Shown: positions 1-7,305 of the stretch, in pieces
Numbering within the stretch: the first letter of the stretch is position 1
How the letters are laid out: the number at the start of each line of letters is the position of its first letter
Assembly (NCBI GenBank): GCA_019233825.1
Contig: JAFAMB010000040.1
Span: 1 to 34,570 of the forward strand
Source of the DNA: Verrucomicrobiota bacterium
GTDB lineage: Bacteria; Verrucomicrobiota; Verrucomicrobiia; Chthoniobacterales; JAFAMB01
DNA length: 34,570 bases
Direction: 5' to 3'
Program-made: the position numbers and the translations under genes
The notes under the pieces: generated by a model
The model's database searches: none
Seen by the model: only the letters and a program-made list of their open reading frames with translations
Told to the model about the DNA's origin: nothing

Positions 1-132
1 AACCTTCCGGCGCTCGAGGCGGTGCTGACCGATATCAAAACGCAGCGCGCCAGCATCCAAGTCTGTCTTGGCGACATCGTCGGCTACAACGCAGAACCCG
101 CGAGGTGCGTTGAGCGCGTGCGAGAAATATGC
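1..132 (+). pseudogene. Metallophosphoesterase fragment, cut at the window edge and broken at its 3' side
   Basis: Frame 1 is open from the first base and reads NLPALEAVLTDI, then CLGDIVGYNAEP and CVERVRE. This matches the start of calcineurin-like phosphodiesterases (GD.HGNLxALEAVL followed by xCLGDxVGYGxxPN). The upstream part, including the first metal-binding motif, lies outside the window. Similarity stops near position 130, where the sequence passes, in a different frame, into a short-chain dehydrogenase. An intact member would run on for roughly 150-200 more residues, so this is a broken gene. The family call is from motif recognition. Confidence 0.6.
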
Positions 133-496
133 GAATTTTTTTGGTTCTTACCACACTTCCAAGGCTGTCCTGCCACAGATGGTCATCCACGGATACGGTC
201 GATTGCTCCACATTGCCTCAATCGCCGGTAAAGAGGGAAATGCTGGGATGATGGCTTATTCCGCCTCAAAGGCCGCCGTCATCGGAATGACAAAAGTTCA
301 GGGCAAAGAATTGGCCGGTACGGGCGTCACGGTGAACGCGATAGCACCCGCCGTGATCGAGACCCCGATGGTAGAGGTGCTGCCGGACCAGCAGGTGAAA
401 TACATGACCGACAAGATCCCGATGGGTCGTTGCGGATCGTTGGAAGAGCTCGTTGTGATGGTGGAATTTATCATTTCTCCCAGTTGCAGCTTTTAG
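131..496 (+). pseudogene. Short-chain dehydrogenase/reductase (SDR) remnant
   Basis: The frame shows the C-terminal half of a classical SDR. RLLHIASIAGKEGN carries the catalytic Ser region, YSASKAA gives the catalytic Tyr and Lys, and GVTVNAIAPAVIETPM is the usual post-catalytic segment. The N-terminal Rossmann half with TGxxxGIG and NNAG is missing; in its place is the phosphoesterase fragment, joined near position 130. The C-terminal end is also damaged: after SPSCSF a TAG stop at 494-496 replaces the usual TTG...DLSGGRA ending, and nearby frames give only a trace of it. Loss at both ends argues for a non-functional gene. In the family these proteins are NAD(P)-dependent oxidoreductases of the FabG type. 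Confidence 0.75.
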
Positions 497-523
497 ATAC
501 AGGCTGTTGCGAAAAGGGTTATT

Positions 524-559
524 CCTCGTGCTCGTGCTCGTCGTCGTGCTCGTGCTCGA
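524..559. repeat. CTCGTG/TCG short tandem array
   Basis: The 36 bases are built from repeated CTCGTG and CTCG units. They lie between the broken SDR and the solute-binding protein gene. A related GAGGAC/GACGAC array, which is similar in reverse complement, occurs at about 34329-34350 at the other end of the window. No coding role is evident. Confidence 0.6.
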
Positions 560-610
560 TGTGTTCACCGGGTTCAATCATTGGCCAGGATGATCGGGCC
601 CAGCTCGCCT

Positions 611-725
611 GATCATCTGGCCTTGGCTCGATGAATCGTCTGGGCAAACGAATTGCAAGATGGGCACCGGCTAGCGCCGAAAAAGCCTCAACCGACCTCG
701 GTCATCTCGAAAAATTCTCTTCCCT
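611..725. repeat. Direct repeat, copy A, downstream of the solute-binding protein gene
   Basis: About 115 bases starting at GATCATCTGGCCTTGG match the segment at 2165-2277 in the same orientation, with roughly 15 differences including a few single-base gaps. Shared blocks include CGATGAATCGTCTGGGCAA, GGGCACCGGC and CCGAAAAATTC-like sequence. The two copies bracket the 736-2052 gene almost exactly. Neither copy encodes a recognised protein in any frame. Confidence 0.8.
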
Positions 726-735
726 TTCGAGGCGA

Positions 736-2052
736 TTAGGGTACGATGCGCTTTGCGACTCGTTCAATTTGCAGGACTGCATCTTGGGCTGATTCCTCGC
801 CGCTGAGTACTTTATTAACGTTTTCAAACAGACCGCTGGAAAGCTGATTATAGGATGCGCCGGTAACGGTCGAAGGACGGGCCACGGCGCTGCTGAGGAT
901 GTCCGGCGCATTCTTAAGCCATGCGATTTTTCCTTGTAGTTCGGGGTCGCTGTACAGGGCGGCGAGCGCTGGCAGCAAACCCAAATCGATCGCATGTTTC
1001 TTCTGTATCTCTGGCGAGGTGAGGTAGCGAACCAGATCAGCTGAGGCGTTAGGAACCTTTGAATACGCGGAGACCATTAATTGCCAGCCACCCAGGCAGG
1101 CAGCGTTCATGCCGTTGTCGCCACCCTTCGGCAGAACGGCGACATCGAATTTTCCGGAAATCGGACTCTTTGGATCTGCACCTAACGGATAGGCGTATGG
1201 CCAGTTACGCATGAAGGCGGCATTACCAGCCTGCCAGATGGTCCTAGCTTCTTCTTCGCCGTAGGTGGTGACATTCATCGGAGAGATCGTTCCTACCCAG
1301 CCTTTCGCGGTTTCAAGCGCCTTAACGGCATTCGGATTGTTGATCGTAACCTTCTTGTCGGGATCGACGACCGTGCCGCCTCCGTAGCTGTAGATCCATT
1401 CCACCGCATTACAGGTCACGCTTTCGCTGGCTTTTCCTTCGAAAACAAATCCCTGAAAGTCTGGCTTCCCAGCCGAACGTTCACCGTCCTGGATCTTCTT
1501 CGCCATTTCGGCGAGTTCTTCCCAGGTCTTCGGTGGGGCTTTGTACCCATACTTTTCTAGTAGATCCGTACGATAATAGAGGAGCCCGGCATCGACAAAC
1601 CATGGTATCGAGACGAGGCGGCCGTTGACCGTATTATTCTCAATGCTGCGCGGGAAAAACTCTTTGATTTGGTCGTCTTTGAAATACTTCTTCAAATCCA
1701 CGGCATGCGGGGCCGCAATTCCCTGCCAGATAACGTCGACCATGTACACGTCCACATCTGCGCTTTTTGATCCCCAATACTGTAGATACAGTTGGAGCGT
1801 CGCCGTTGCATCAGCAGGCCTGCTAATGTATTCGAGGATGTTGTTAGTCTTTTTGGCCCACTCCTCCGCGACTGCTCGCGTCCAAGGCCCGTTGGCACCG
1901 ACCAGGTCAGAATCTCCGGCAAACCGGACGGTTTCACCCGCAGCAAAATGGCGCGGAGTTAACAGGGAAACAAAAAAGAGGACACCGAGGAGTCGGACGG
2001 CGTTTCGTCCGAAAAAATTATTTAGACGGTTCATTGGGGGAAACTCTTTCAT
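736..2052 (-). CDS. ABC transporter extracellular solute-binding protein (family 1, sugar type)
   Basis: This 438-residue protein looks like a family-1 binding protein of the maltose/trehalose class, which captures a sugar outside the membrane and hands it to an ABC permease. It has an N-terminal export signal (basic MNRLNNFFGRNAVR, hydrophobic LLGVLFFVSLL, likely cleavage near FAAGE) and no lipobox Cys. The mature part begins with VRFAGDSD, then DVYMVDVIWQGIAA, SIPWFVDAGLLYYRTDLLEKYG and PPKTWEELAEMAKKIQ, all typical of the family. AAFMRNWPYAYPL and the C-terminal GLLPALAALY also fit. Either ATG, at 2052 or 2034, could start it; the second gives the more usual signal peptide. No permease or ATPase gene is adjacent, so it is an orphan binding protein here. 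It lies between two direct repeats, which suggests acquisition or rearrangement. The sugar specificity is not determined. Confidence 0.88.
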   Translation of the reverse strand: MKEFPPMNRLNNFFGRNAVRLLGVLFFVSLLTPRHFAAGETVRFAGDSDLVGANGPWTRAVAEEWAKKTNNILEYISRPADATATLQLYLQYWGSKSADVDVYMVDVIWQGIAAPHAVDLKKYFKDDQIKEFFPRSIENNTVNGRLVSIPWFVDAGLLYYRTDLLEKYGYKAPPKTWEELAEMAKKIQDGERSAGKPDFQGFVFEGKASESVTCNAVEWIYSYGGGTVVDPDKKVTINNPNAVKALETAKGWVGTISPMNVTTYGEEEARTIWQAGNAAFMRNWPYAYPLGADPKSPISGKFDVAVLPKGGDNGMNAACLGGWQLMVSAYSKVPNASADLVRYLTSPEIQKKHAIDLGLLPALAALYSDPELQGKIAWLKNAPDILSSAVARPSTVTGASYNQLSSGLFENVNKVLSGEESAQDAVLQIERVAKRIVP

Positions 2053-2164
2053 GGCTGCAATAAACCACTAGAGGCAATTGGTTCCGAGTCGTCAAGTTAA
2101 TCCGGGTCTTTCAGTTCCGCTGCGCACGGTCGGCGATGGCGTGAAGCTAGGAGCGCCAGAGTCT

Positions 2165-2277
2165 GAGCATCTGGCCTTGGCCCGATGAATCGTCTGGGCA
2201 AAAAAATTGCAGGTGGGCACCGGCCAGCCCACAAAGCTTCAACCGGTCTCGGTCATCCCGAAAAATTCACTGCCCTC
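2165..2277. repeat. Direct repeat, copy B, upstream of the solute-binding protein gene
   Basis: This is the second copy of the ~115-base repeat at 611-725, in the same orientation. It begins GAGCATCTGGCCTTGG and ends near AAAAATTCACTGCCCT. Start-to-start spacing is 1554 bases. The rest of the spacer (2053-2164 and 2278-2450) shows nothing recognisable. Confidence 0.8.
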
Positions 2278-2455
2278 TAGCTCCACGCGAAATCGCGTGG
2301 TAATAGCCCTGCGACAAACGCAATCCGAAGAGGTCGCGGCTTCAATATGCGAACAACATGACAATGAAGGTATCGCTCAACTGATTGAAAATGGAAATGT
2401 TAGTAATCAAACCGTGGAGGCGAAATCGGCGGAGCCGCTTCGGGTGAAAGGACTC

Positions 2456-2626
2456 TCCAAAACCTACTGGATTGCTCCGTTCGTCTTCCTGGGCGGACTA
2501 CCATTCGGAATAGTTGGCATGATCGTTTGGGGAATAGGCATGGGAGCGCAGGACTCTTTGCTCAAAGCAGTCCTGGCCAACGTTGTTCCGGTAGAAAACC
2601 GGCGCTTAAATCGGCATGAGTTCTAG
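2456..2626 (+). pseudogene. Remnant of a major facilitator superfamily (MFS) transporter
   Basis: The last ~55 residues of an open frame ending at 2626 read WIAPFVFLGGLPFGIVGMI, then WGIGMGAQDSLLKAVLAN and VVPVENR. This resembles the late transmembrane segment and following loop of an MFS protein, where the usual form is GxGMGxQ(D/E)S.L+A..A..VP...R. Nothing N-terminal to it in this frame looks like a transporter, and the residues after VPVENR are lost. The upstream part of the frame (from 2207) overlaps direct repeat B. I read this as a short decayed fragment, not a working gene. Confidence 0.5.
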
Positions 2627-2782
2627 AATCTCACGCAAAGCCGCGAAGGTAAATCGATTCACAACAAGATTACAACGGCTTCGACCTGAGCGGGTTGCTC
2701 GACAGACCTCACGAAAAGAGACCCGGAAACCCCGGGCAAGTTTATTCTGGACAAATGGCGCTGCATTGGTTAGAGAAAACGG

Positions 2783-3661
2783 ATGAGGGAAGTTCTGGCC
2801 GAGAGCAAGGTTTCTTTGCTTAGATTCAGATTTCTTTCCTTTGGTCGAAGAATCGGCAAATCTCTGCAAGTAAAGAATCTTTCGAAGGTTACCGGTGCAG
2901 CGATTGAAAGCGTCAAGATCAATGCAATCAGACCCGAACTGCGTGGTAACCGATTAAAGTGGGTGAAACGGCGGCGCCTCGGTAGCAGTCTGCTGGCCCT
3001 GGGTGCGAACGCGTTCTTTTTTCTGGTCGGGGCACGCATTCATCTTTGGATCAGACTCAAAAAGTGGCAGTCTTGGGAAGTCGCCTGTTTTCGCCTCTTA
3101 TACGGCCGCGCACATTTGGCTGTTCCGGAAGGCAGACGTACGGTCTGTGTGGATGAAATTCCCGGAAAAAGCCTGGATGATTATGCGGATCAAGGCATCC
3201 TGACGACGCGCGAGATCGAAGCAGCTGGCCGCGAGTTGAGTCGGGCTCACGGACTTTGGTGCGAAGAATTGCACGGATATTGGTCACACGGCGATCCTCA
3301 CCTTGATAATATCATTTATGATTCCAGGACAGATCGCGCGAGGCTCATCGACTTCGAAGTCATCCATTCTAAGTCTTTATCTGCTCTAGAACGTCACGCG
3401 GACGATTTGTTTGTCTTCCTGCAGCATCTCATGGGGTTAACTACTCGCGAACAATGGATCCCGTTCGCTCTCGCTTTTATCAGCGCGTATGACCGGCCCA
3501 TGGTCACAGAGAAGCTTCGGGAACGGTTGAATATGACTAATAACTGGGGAGCAGCTATCTGGTGGAATCTTCGGACCGATTATTTACTCCGGACTGAGAT
3601 AATTGAACGAGTTGGCGCGCTGAACCGCGCGCTCAAACCGAGGCGCTGCCTTTGCGCATAA
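2783..3661 (+). CDS. Protein-kinase-like (RIO/APH-type fold) protein
   Basis: This 292-residue protein carries a kinase-type catalytic core late in the chain. HGDPHLDNIIYD (about residues 168-179) matches the HGDxHxxN catalytic loop of aminoglycoside-phosphotransferase and RIO-like kinases, and LIDFE shortly after matches the metal-binding DFE/DFG site. GRELSRAHGLW and VCVDEIPGKSLDDY fit the region before it. A clear glycine-rich ATP loop and VAIK lysine are not obvious in the N-terminal ~80 residues, which are basic and may be a separate part. The substrate is unknown; a small molecule, a lipid or a protein are all possible. Its stop codon overlaps the next gene by one base (TAATG), so the pair is probably co-translated with the ICMT-like methyltransferase. 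Confidence 0.6.
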   Translation: MREVLAESKVSLLRFRFLSFGRRIGKSLQVKNLSKVTGAAIESVKINAIRPELRGNRLKWVKRRRLGSSLLALGANAFFFLVGARIHLWIRLKKWQSWEVACFRLLYGRAHLAVPEGRRTVCVDEIPGKSLDDYADQGILTTREIEAAGRELSRAHGLWCEELHGYWSHGDPHLDNIIYDSRTDRARLIDFEVIHSKSLSALERHADDLFVFLQHLMGLTTREQWIPFALAFISAYDRPMVTEKLRERLNMTNNWGAAIWWNLRTDYLLRTEIIERVGALNRALKPRRCLCA

Positions 3662-4308
3662 TGATCCGCATAACGATTGAATTTATGGCTCGTTTACACA
3701 AAGCGATGTTTCGAAGTTCAGCCTCAAGAGTTGCCACCGCGGTCGGGCGCGTCTTCTTTGCGCAACGATTGCTGTTTGGCTTGATTATTGCCTTGCTCGC
3801 AGCCTTACTGATTCGCCCGCATATCAGTTGGAGTCATTGGACAGCATTGAAGGGATTATCGGCGCTGCTGGTCTTGTTCGGCTTAAGTCTTCGGGCACTG
3901 GCCGGTGGTTTCGCCGGACGCCATACTCGGACCAGCGAAATGAGTGCGCCCCGGCTGGTGACCGGAGGAACCTATGCTTTTGTACGAAATCCAATTTACG
4001 CAGGGAGTATGGCGATCGGGCTGGGATTGGTAGGATTCCTGGGGAGCTGGATCGCCCTGATCCCATACGGAATGGTCTTTGCGCTATTCTATTTCTTTGT
4101 CATTCCGGCAGAAGAGCACTTCTTGAGAAAGACTTTCGGTCCCCAATACGATGAATATTGTCGCAATGTACCGCGTTTTTTCCCGAGGTTGACGCCCTGG
4201 CCGAATGGAGAAAAAAGCGCATTTGATTGGGCTCCGGTCTTGGGTGAGTGGCGAGTAGTATTAGCGATCGCTCTGATCTCGAGCTTTTTTACTATCATCT
4301 CCTTGTAA
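3661..4308 (+). CDS. Isoprenylcysteine/phospholipid-type membrane methyltransferase (ICMT family)
   Basis: An integral membrane protein of about 215 residues. Hydrophobic segments are visible at LLFGLIIALLAALLI, LSALLVLFGLSLRAL, GSMAIGLGLVGFLG and ALIPYGMVFALFYFFVI. The signature of the ICMT/PEMT family follows: GTYAFVRNPIYAGSMAIGLG, then PAEEHFLRKTFGPQYDEYC and VPRFFPR, in which the Arg-Asn-Pro and Glu-Glu residues bind S-adenosylmethionine and complete the site. Bacterial members methylate membrane lipids or other small hydrophobic substrates; which one is not clear here. ATG at 3661 overlaps the stop of the kinase-like gene; an in-frame TTG at 3652 and an ATG at 3685 are alternatives. A final hydrophobic segment ends the protein. 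Confidence 0.82.
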   Translation: MIRITIEFMARLHKAMFRSSASRVATAVGRVFFAQRLLFGLIIALLAALLIRPHISWSHWTALKGLSALLVLFGLSLRALAGGFAGRHTRTSEMSAPRLVTGGTYAFVRNPIYAGSMAIGLGLVGFLGSWIALIPYGMVFALFYFFVIPAEEHFLRKTFGPQYDEYCRNVPRFFPRLTPWPNGEKSAFDWAPVLGEWRVVLAIALISSFFTIISL

Positions 4309-4415
4309 ACGAATAGCAGACGTTAGCCTGCCGGGCGAGTTAGCTAAGCTAAGATGATGTGCGTCGATTCATTGAGCGCCGAAGCAGTTATCGTTACTGT
4401 TTAGTCGCAAAACGG

Positions 4416-5945
4416 TTAGGAGGCGAGTGCCGCGCGGGTGCGTTTGACGAGATCATTGTCCGCTTCACCGGAACCGCGGAGGTAGAAGGCACTCGCAGCT
4501 AGTAAGCGATCGCGCCACGGCGGCGAAAGGCATTCGTAATCTTCCAACACAGCGGAGCTGAATTTATAGTCATGCGCATTTGTCCCCTTAAGGAAGATAA
4601 GTCGGCGCGCCGCGTCGGCGAGCGGCTGTGGGTCGGGATGCTCCTTGAGGTAAGCCAGGATTTTGCGAGACGCGGTGAGCCGGTCCTCGCTGATATCGGC
4701 GAAGATCTCCGCGACTACCTCGTCCCCCTTGGCGCTCGGGCCAAGCGCTTCAAGGGCGTCGATGTGAAGGCCGTTGTCCTCGATGTTCCCACGATATAGC
4801 GGCATGAAAGCGGCGTTTTGCAGGAGAAGCAGCCGTCGCGTCTCGTCGCTGCGGACGCGCTGCCAAGCAAAATGCACGGCGTTAGTGAACGTCGTCGCGT
4901 GCAGCGAGAAAATTCCGGGCGCCTGCATGAGCAATTCACCGGCGCCGTTGAAAAGTCCGTCGAAAATCGACTGCGGCGCCACTCCCTCGTTGAGCAACTT
5001 CACCGTTAGTTCGCTTGTGTCAGCAGGCGAACCAGTCCGGATCGATTGAAGCAGTTCCGCTGTCGCTTCCGCGCTCGGTTTGCCGTCGAGCCAACCGTTG
5101 CGGATGCGCCTCACCATTTCGACATTTTGCCGGAACGGACGATCAGCAGGCAGGTCGACTTTGGCCGGATTTTCCCTGCCGCCCGAACGATCGAGTAACG
5201 CGTAGGCGAGCGAGCGCAGCACCGGCTCGCAGTGTTGCCAACCGATGACTTCCAAACAGCGAAAACTGTTGGCCACGTAAATAGCCTTGTGGCCTATGTC
5301 GCGGAAATCGCGTGCCCCGTATCGGCAGAAAATCTCGAACAACTCGTGGGCGCCGCTGGTGCGCGCGAGACCGACTACTGCGGCGTCGGCCGCGCTTTCG
5401 TCCCAATTGTCCATCGCCGCATTGAATGCGCTCTTTGCGTACTCGCTCGATGGCACGGCGCTTTCATCCACCGCTCCCATCGTCCAGTTGCCCTCGCTTA
5501 CGTTGGCAGCCTGCGAGGCTTTGAATTGATCGATAGCCCAGAAGATCGGCAGCCAGCGATCGGTGTCGGGAGACGCGAGGCTAGCGAGATGTGCAGAGTT
5601 TACGACCAGCACCGCGTGGAACTTGTACCCTACTGGGCGCGGCTGAATGTTTCGCACGCCGGCCAACAGCAGCGCCGTTAGCAATTCGCGGTAATTTAGC
5701 CCGTGTTTAACGCGACTTGATACTTCTTCCAGCACGCGGTCGCGCGGCATTTCCTCAATCAAGCGGACAACTGGTTCGATCTCGGGACGACAGCGGACCA
5801 TGCGCGGCTCCAGGGCAGCTTCCGCCGCAGAAACAGATGGGAGCTGGGTGAGGAATCCCAAATCGCCCAACGCGGCGAGAACACCACTGCCGGTGACAAT
5901 TTTTAGAAATGACCGGCGCGCAATCGTGGAATACTCCGTTTGCAT
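4416..5945 (-). CDS. Tat-exported protein of unknown function
   Basis: About 509 residues starting at MQTEYSTIARRSFLKIVTG. RRSFLKI is a good twin-arginine motif, followed by the hydrophobic stretch VLAALGDLGFLTQL and a likely cleavage after SVSAAEA, so the protein is probably folded, perhaps with a cofactor, before export. The remainder is largely alpha-helical in character and rich in Ala, Leu and Arg, without a catalytic motif I can name. Several His residues (KFHAVLVVNSAHLAS, GWQHCEPVLRS, FSLHATTFTNAVHFAW, HDYKF) are spread through the chain and could bind a metal; this is speculative. An upstream GTG at 5963 would add MLEYVP, but the ATG at 5945 places the Tat motif more normally. It stands alone between an ICMT-like gene and a graveyard of broken genes, so context gives no function. 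Confidence 0.7.
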   Translation of the reverse strand: MQTEYSTIARRSFLKIVTGSGVLAALGDLGFLTQLPSVSAAEAALEPRMVRCRPEIEPVVRLIEEMPRDRVLEEVSSRVKHGLNYRELLTALLLAGVRNIQPRPVGYKFHAVLVVNSAHLASLASPDTDRWLPIFWAIDQFKASQAANVSEGNWTMGAVDESAVPSSEYAKSAFNAAMDNWDESAADAAVVGLARTSGAHELFEIFCRYGARDFRDIGHKAIYVANSFRCLEVIGWQHCEPVLRSLAYALLDRSGGRENPAKVDLPADRPFRQNVEMVRRIRNGWLDGKPSAEATAELLQSIRTGSPADTSELTVKLLNEGVAPQSIFDGLFNGAGELLMQAPGIFSLHATTFTNAVHFAWQRVRSDETRRLLLLQNAAFMPLYRGNIEDNGLHIDALEALGPSAKGDEVVAEIFADISEDRLTASRKILAYLKEHPDPQPLADAARRLIFLKGTNAHDYKFSSAVLEDYECLSPPWRDRLLAASAFYLRGSGEADNDLVKRTRAALAS

Positions 5946-6009
5946 CGGGACGTACTCTAGCACGTGCCAAGAAACCGAGCCAGCTGGGCGAGCATTGGTC
6001 CTCTATGTC

Positions 6010-6070
6010 GCTCCTAACGGTGCTGACGGCGTTTTTTCCTTGCATCTATAGATATGGCTCCTACGGAGCC
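6010..6070. repeat. Double-hairpin repeat (GCTCCTA...CTATAGAT...GGCTCCTACGGAGCC), copy A
   Basis: A short hairpin GCTCCTAACGGTGC (6010-6023) is followed by a TTTTTT tract, then CTATAGATAT and a second hairpin GGCTCCTACGGAGCC (6056-6070). The same order is repeated at 6459-6524. The two copies bracket the broken methyltransferase gene. A partial relative, GGGCTCCTGCAGAGCT, lies just before rpsT at about 17078-17093. Confidence 0.7.
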
Positions 6071-6095
6071 AACCAGGTATTGTGTACCTATCGAA

Positions 6096-6432
6096 ATGAC
6101 TCAGAATATCTACGATGACCCCACGTTTTTCGACGGATACAGCCGGTTGGGCCGTTCGGTCGAGGGACTCGATGGCGCAGCCGAATGGCACGCGCTTCGG
6201 GCGCTGCTCCCGGACCTGCGCGGCATGAAAGTGGTGGATCTCGGTTGCGGCTATGGCTGGTTTTGCCGCTGGGCGGCCCAACATGGGGCGCAGAAGATTC
6301 TTGGCCTCGACCGCTTTCACGATAGCTCATCTCGACGAATGGGGGCCGACAGACGAACAGATGACAGCGCGGCCCGAGCTGGCTGAAGAACGTGAACGCC
6401 CGATGATGTTGCTCGTGTCCGCGCGGCGGTAG
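6096..6432 (+). pseudogene. Class I SAM-dependent methyltransferase with an internal deletion
   Basis: From ATG 6096 the frame reads MTQNIYDDPTFFDGYSRL, then VVDLGCGYGWFCRWAAQHGA, the SAM-binding motif I (DxGxGxG) of class I methyltransferases, and ILGLD at the end of the second strand. Sequence similarity stops at about 6318. From about 6319, in a different frame, the sequence reads HLDEWGPTDEQ and ARPELAEERERPMMLLVSAR before TAG at 6430-6432, which looks like the natural C-terminus of the same family. Roughly 140-150 central residues are missing and the frame is broken, so the gene is dead. The substrate cannot be told. Double-hairpin repeats lie on both sides. Confidence 0.8.
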
Positions 6433-6458
6433 TTGGTATCGGCGAGCGATGAGATGCC

Positions 6459-6524
6459 GCTCCTATCGGAGCTGGTGATATTTTTTCTGTCCCGAGCTAT
6501 AAAGATCCTGGCTCCTACAGAGCC
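6459..6524. repeat. Double-hairpin repeat, copy B
   Basis: GCTCCTATCGGAGC (6459-6472), TTTTTT at 6481-6486, CTATAAAGAT at 6497-6506 and GGCTCCTACAGAGCC (6510-6524) occur in the same order and orientation as copy A at 6010-6070. Both hairpins are near-perfect and the spacing differs by only about five bases. Confidence 0.7.
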
Positions 6525-6599
6525 CGGCTTGCCGCAAGTCCGGAGTGTCCCGTTTTTCTCTTTTGGCCTGGGCACCGACAGGGCAGCTCGATCACGCAG

Positions 6600-6866
6600 A
6601 CAGGTGACGATGGCTCGAACCGTTTCCTCCTTTGCGGCAGGAAGCGACAAGTGCTTTGGACGCCTCAAAACCGCCGCGTGGGATAACGCATCTAACATGT
6701 TAGTCACAACAAACAATAGCAGGTCAAAGTCCGCAGTAGTCCCCAGCTCCGGCACTCTGGACGCAATTGCTAGTCGCAGAACACCATTGAGCCGTTCCGC
6801 CAGACTCCGGGCAGTGTTGGCTCAGCAAGGTGTCTCGGTCTGTAGAAGTTCATAGAGTTCGGGCAT
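6600..6866 (-). pseudogene. C-terminal remnant of a TetR-family regulator
   Basis: On the minus strand from 6866 the frame reads MPELYELLQTETPC, a TGA stop, then ANTARSLAERLN and, further on, MLDALSHAAVLRRP and LPAAKEETVRAIVTCLR. The run D..LLFVVTNMLDALSHAAVL followed by an amphipathic helix ending in a basic tail is typical of the ligand-binding half of TetR regulators. The DNA-binding helix-turn-helix half is absent upstream, and an in-frame stop interrupts what remains. TetR genes are commonly divergent from the oxidoreductase they control; the NmrA-like remnant lies immediately on the other side, so the two were probably partners. Confidence 0.6.
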
Positions 6867-6867
6867 T

Positions 6868-7258
6868 CACCCGGACGACATTGCGGACGTTTCCGCAATC
6901 GCATTGATGAGGCCGGACTACGACGGAAAAAGGTTGCCGATCGATCGCAACTGCATTACGCGGAATCGATACGATTTTTCTGATCAACTCCGGTCCCGAT
7001 CTGGTGGCCCGAGACGATCTCGCAGCCCGTGTTGCCAAAGCTGCCGGTACGAAACGAATCGTCAAACTTTCGACCATGGATGTGGAACAAGGCGTCGGGA
7101 CCGGCGCCTGGCATGCCAAAGGTGAATCGGCGATTTGCACAAGCTGGGATTGGGATTACATTTGTGCGGCCAAGCGGGTTTATGACAAATGCCCTAGCCT
7201 GGGCGCGACATCGATCAAAGCAGAAGGCATCGTTCGGTCAGTGGCCTGGAGGCGTTAA
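6868..7258 (+). pseudogene. Scrambled NAD(P)-binding NmrA-like oxidoreductase
   Basis: Two parts of one NmrA-like gene are present in the wrong order. The first piece (about 6868-6940) reads HPDDIADVSAIALMRPDYDG, which belongs near the C-terminus of such proteins. The second piece starts near 6962 with GIDTIFLINSGPDLVARDDL, then AAGTKRIVKLSTMDVEQGVG, which belongs upstream of it. Within the second piece the frame shifts near 7135 (GIGITFVRPSGFMTNALAWA appears in the next frame) and shifts back near 7205 (SIKAEGIVRS). The N-terminal GATGxxG motif is absent. A tandem duplication followed by deletion, or a local rearrangement, would explain the order. Confidence 0.7.
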
Positions 7259-7305
7259 GCTATTCGGAATGAGCGCGAAGATTAGCGCTGTCGTCGGGTG
7301 CCCAC

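Noticed and set aside
6433-6855. Plus-strand 140-residue frame
   Set aside because: It overlaps a double-hairpin repeat and the antisense of the TetR remnant, with no motif of its own.
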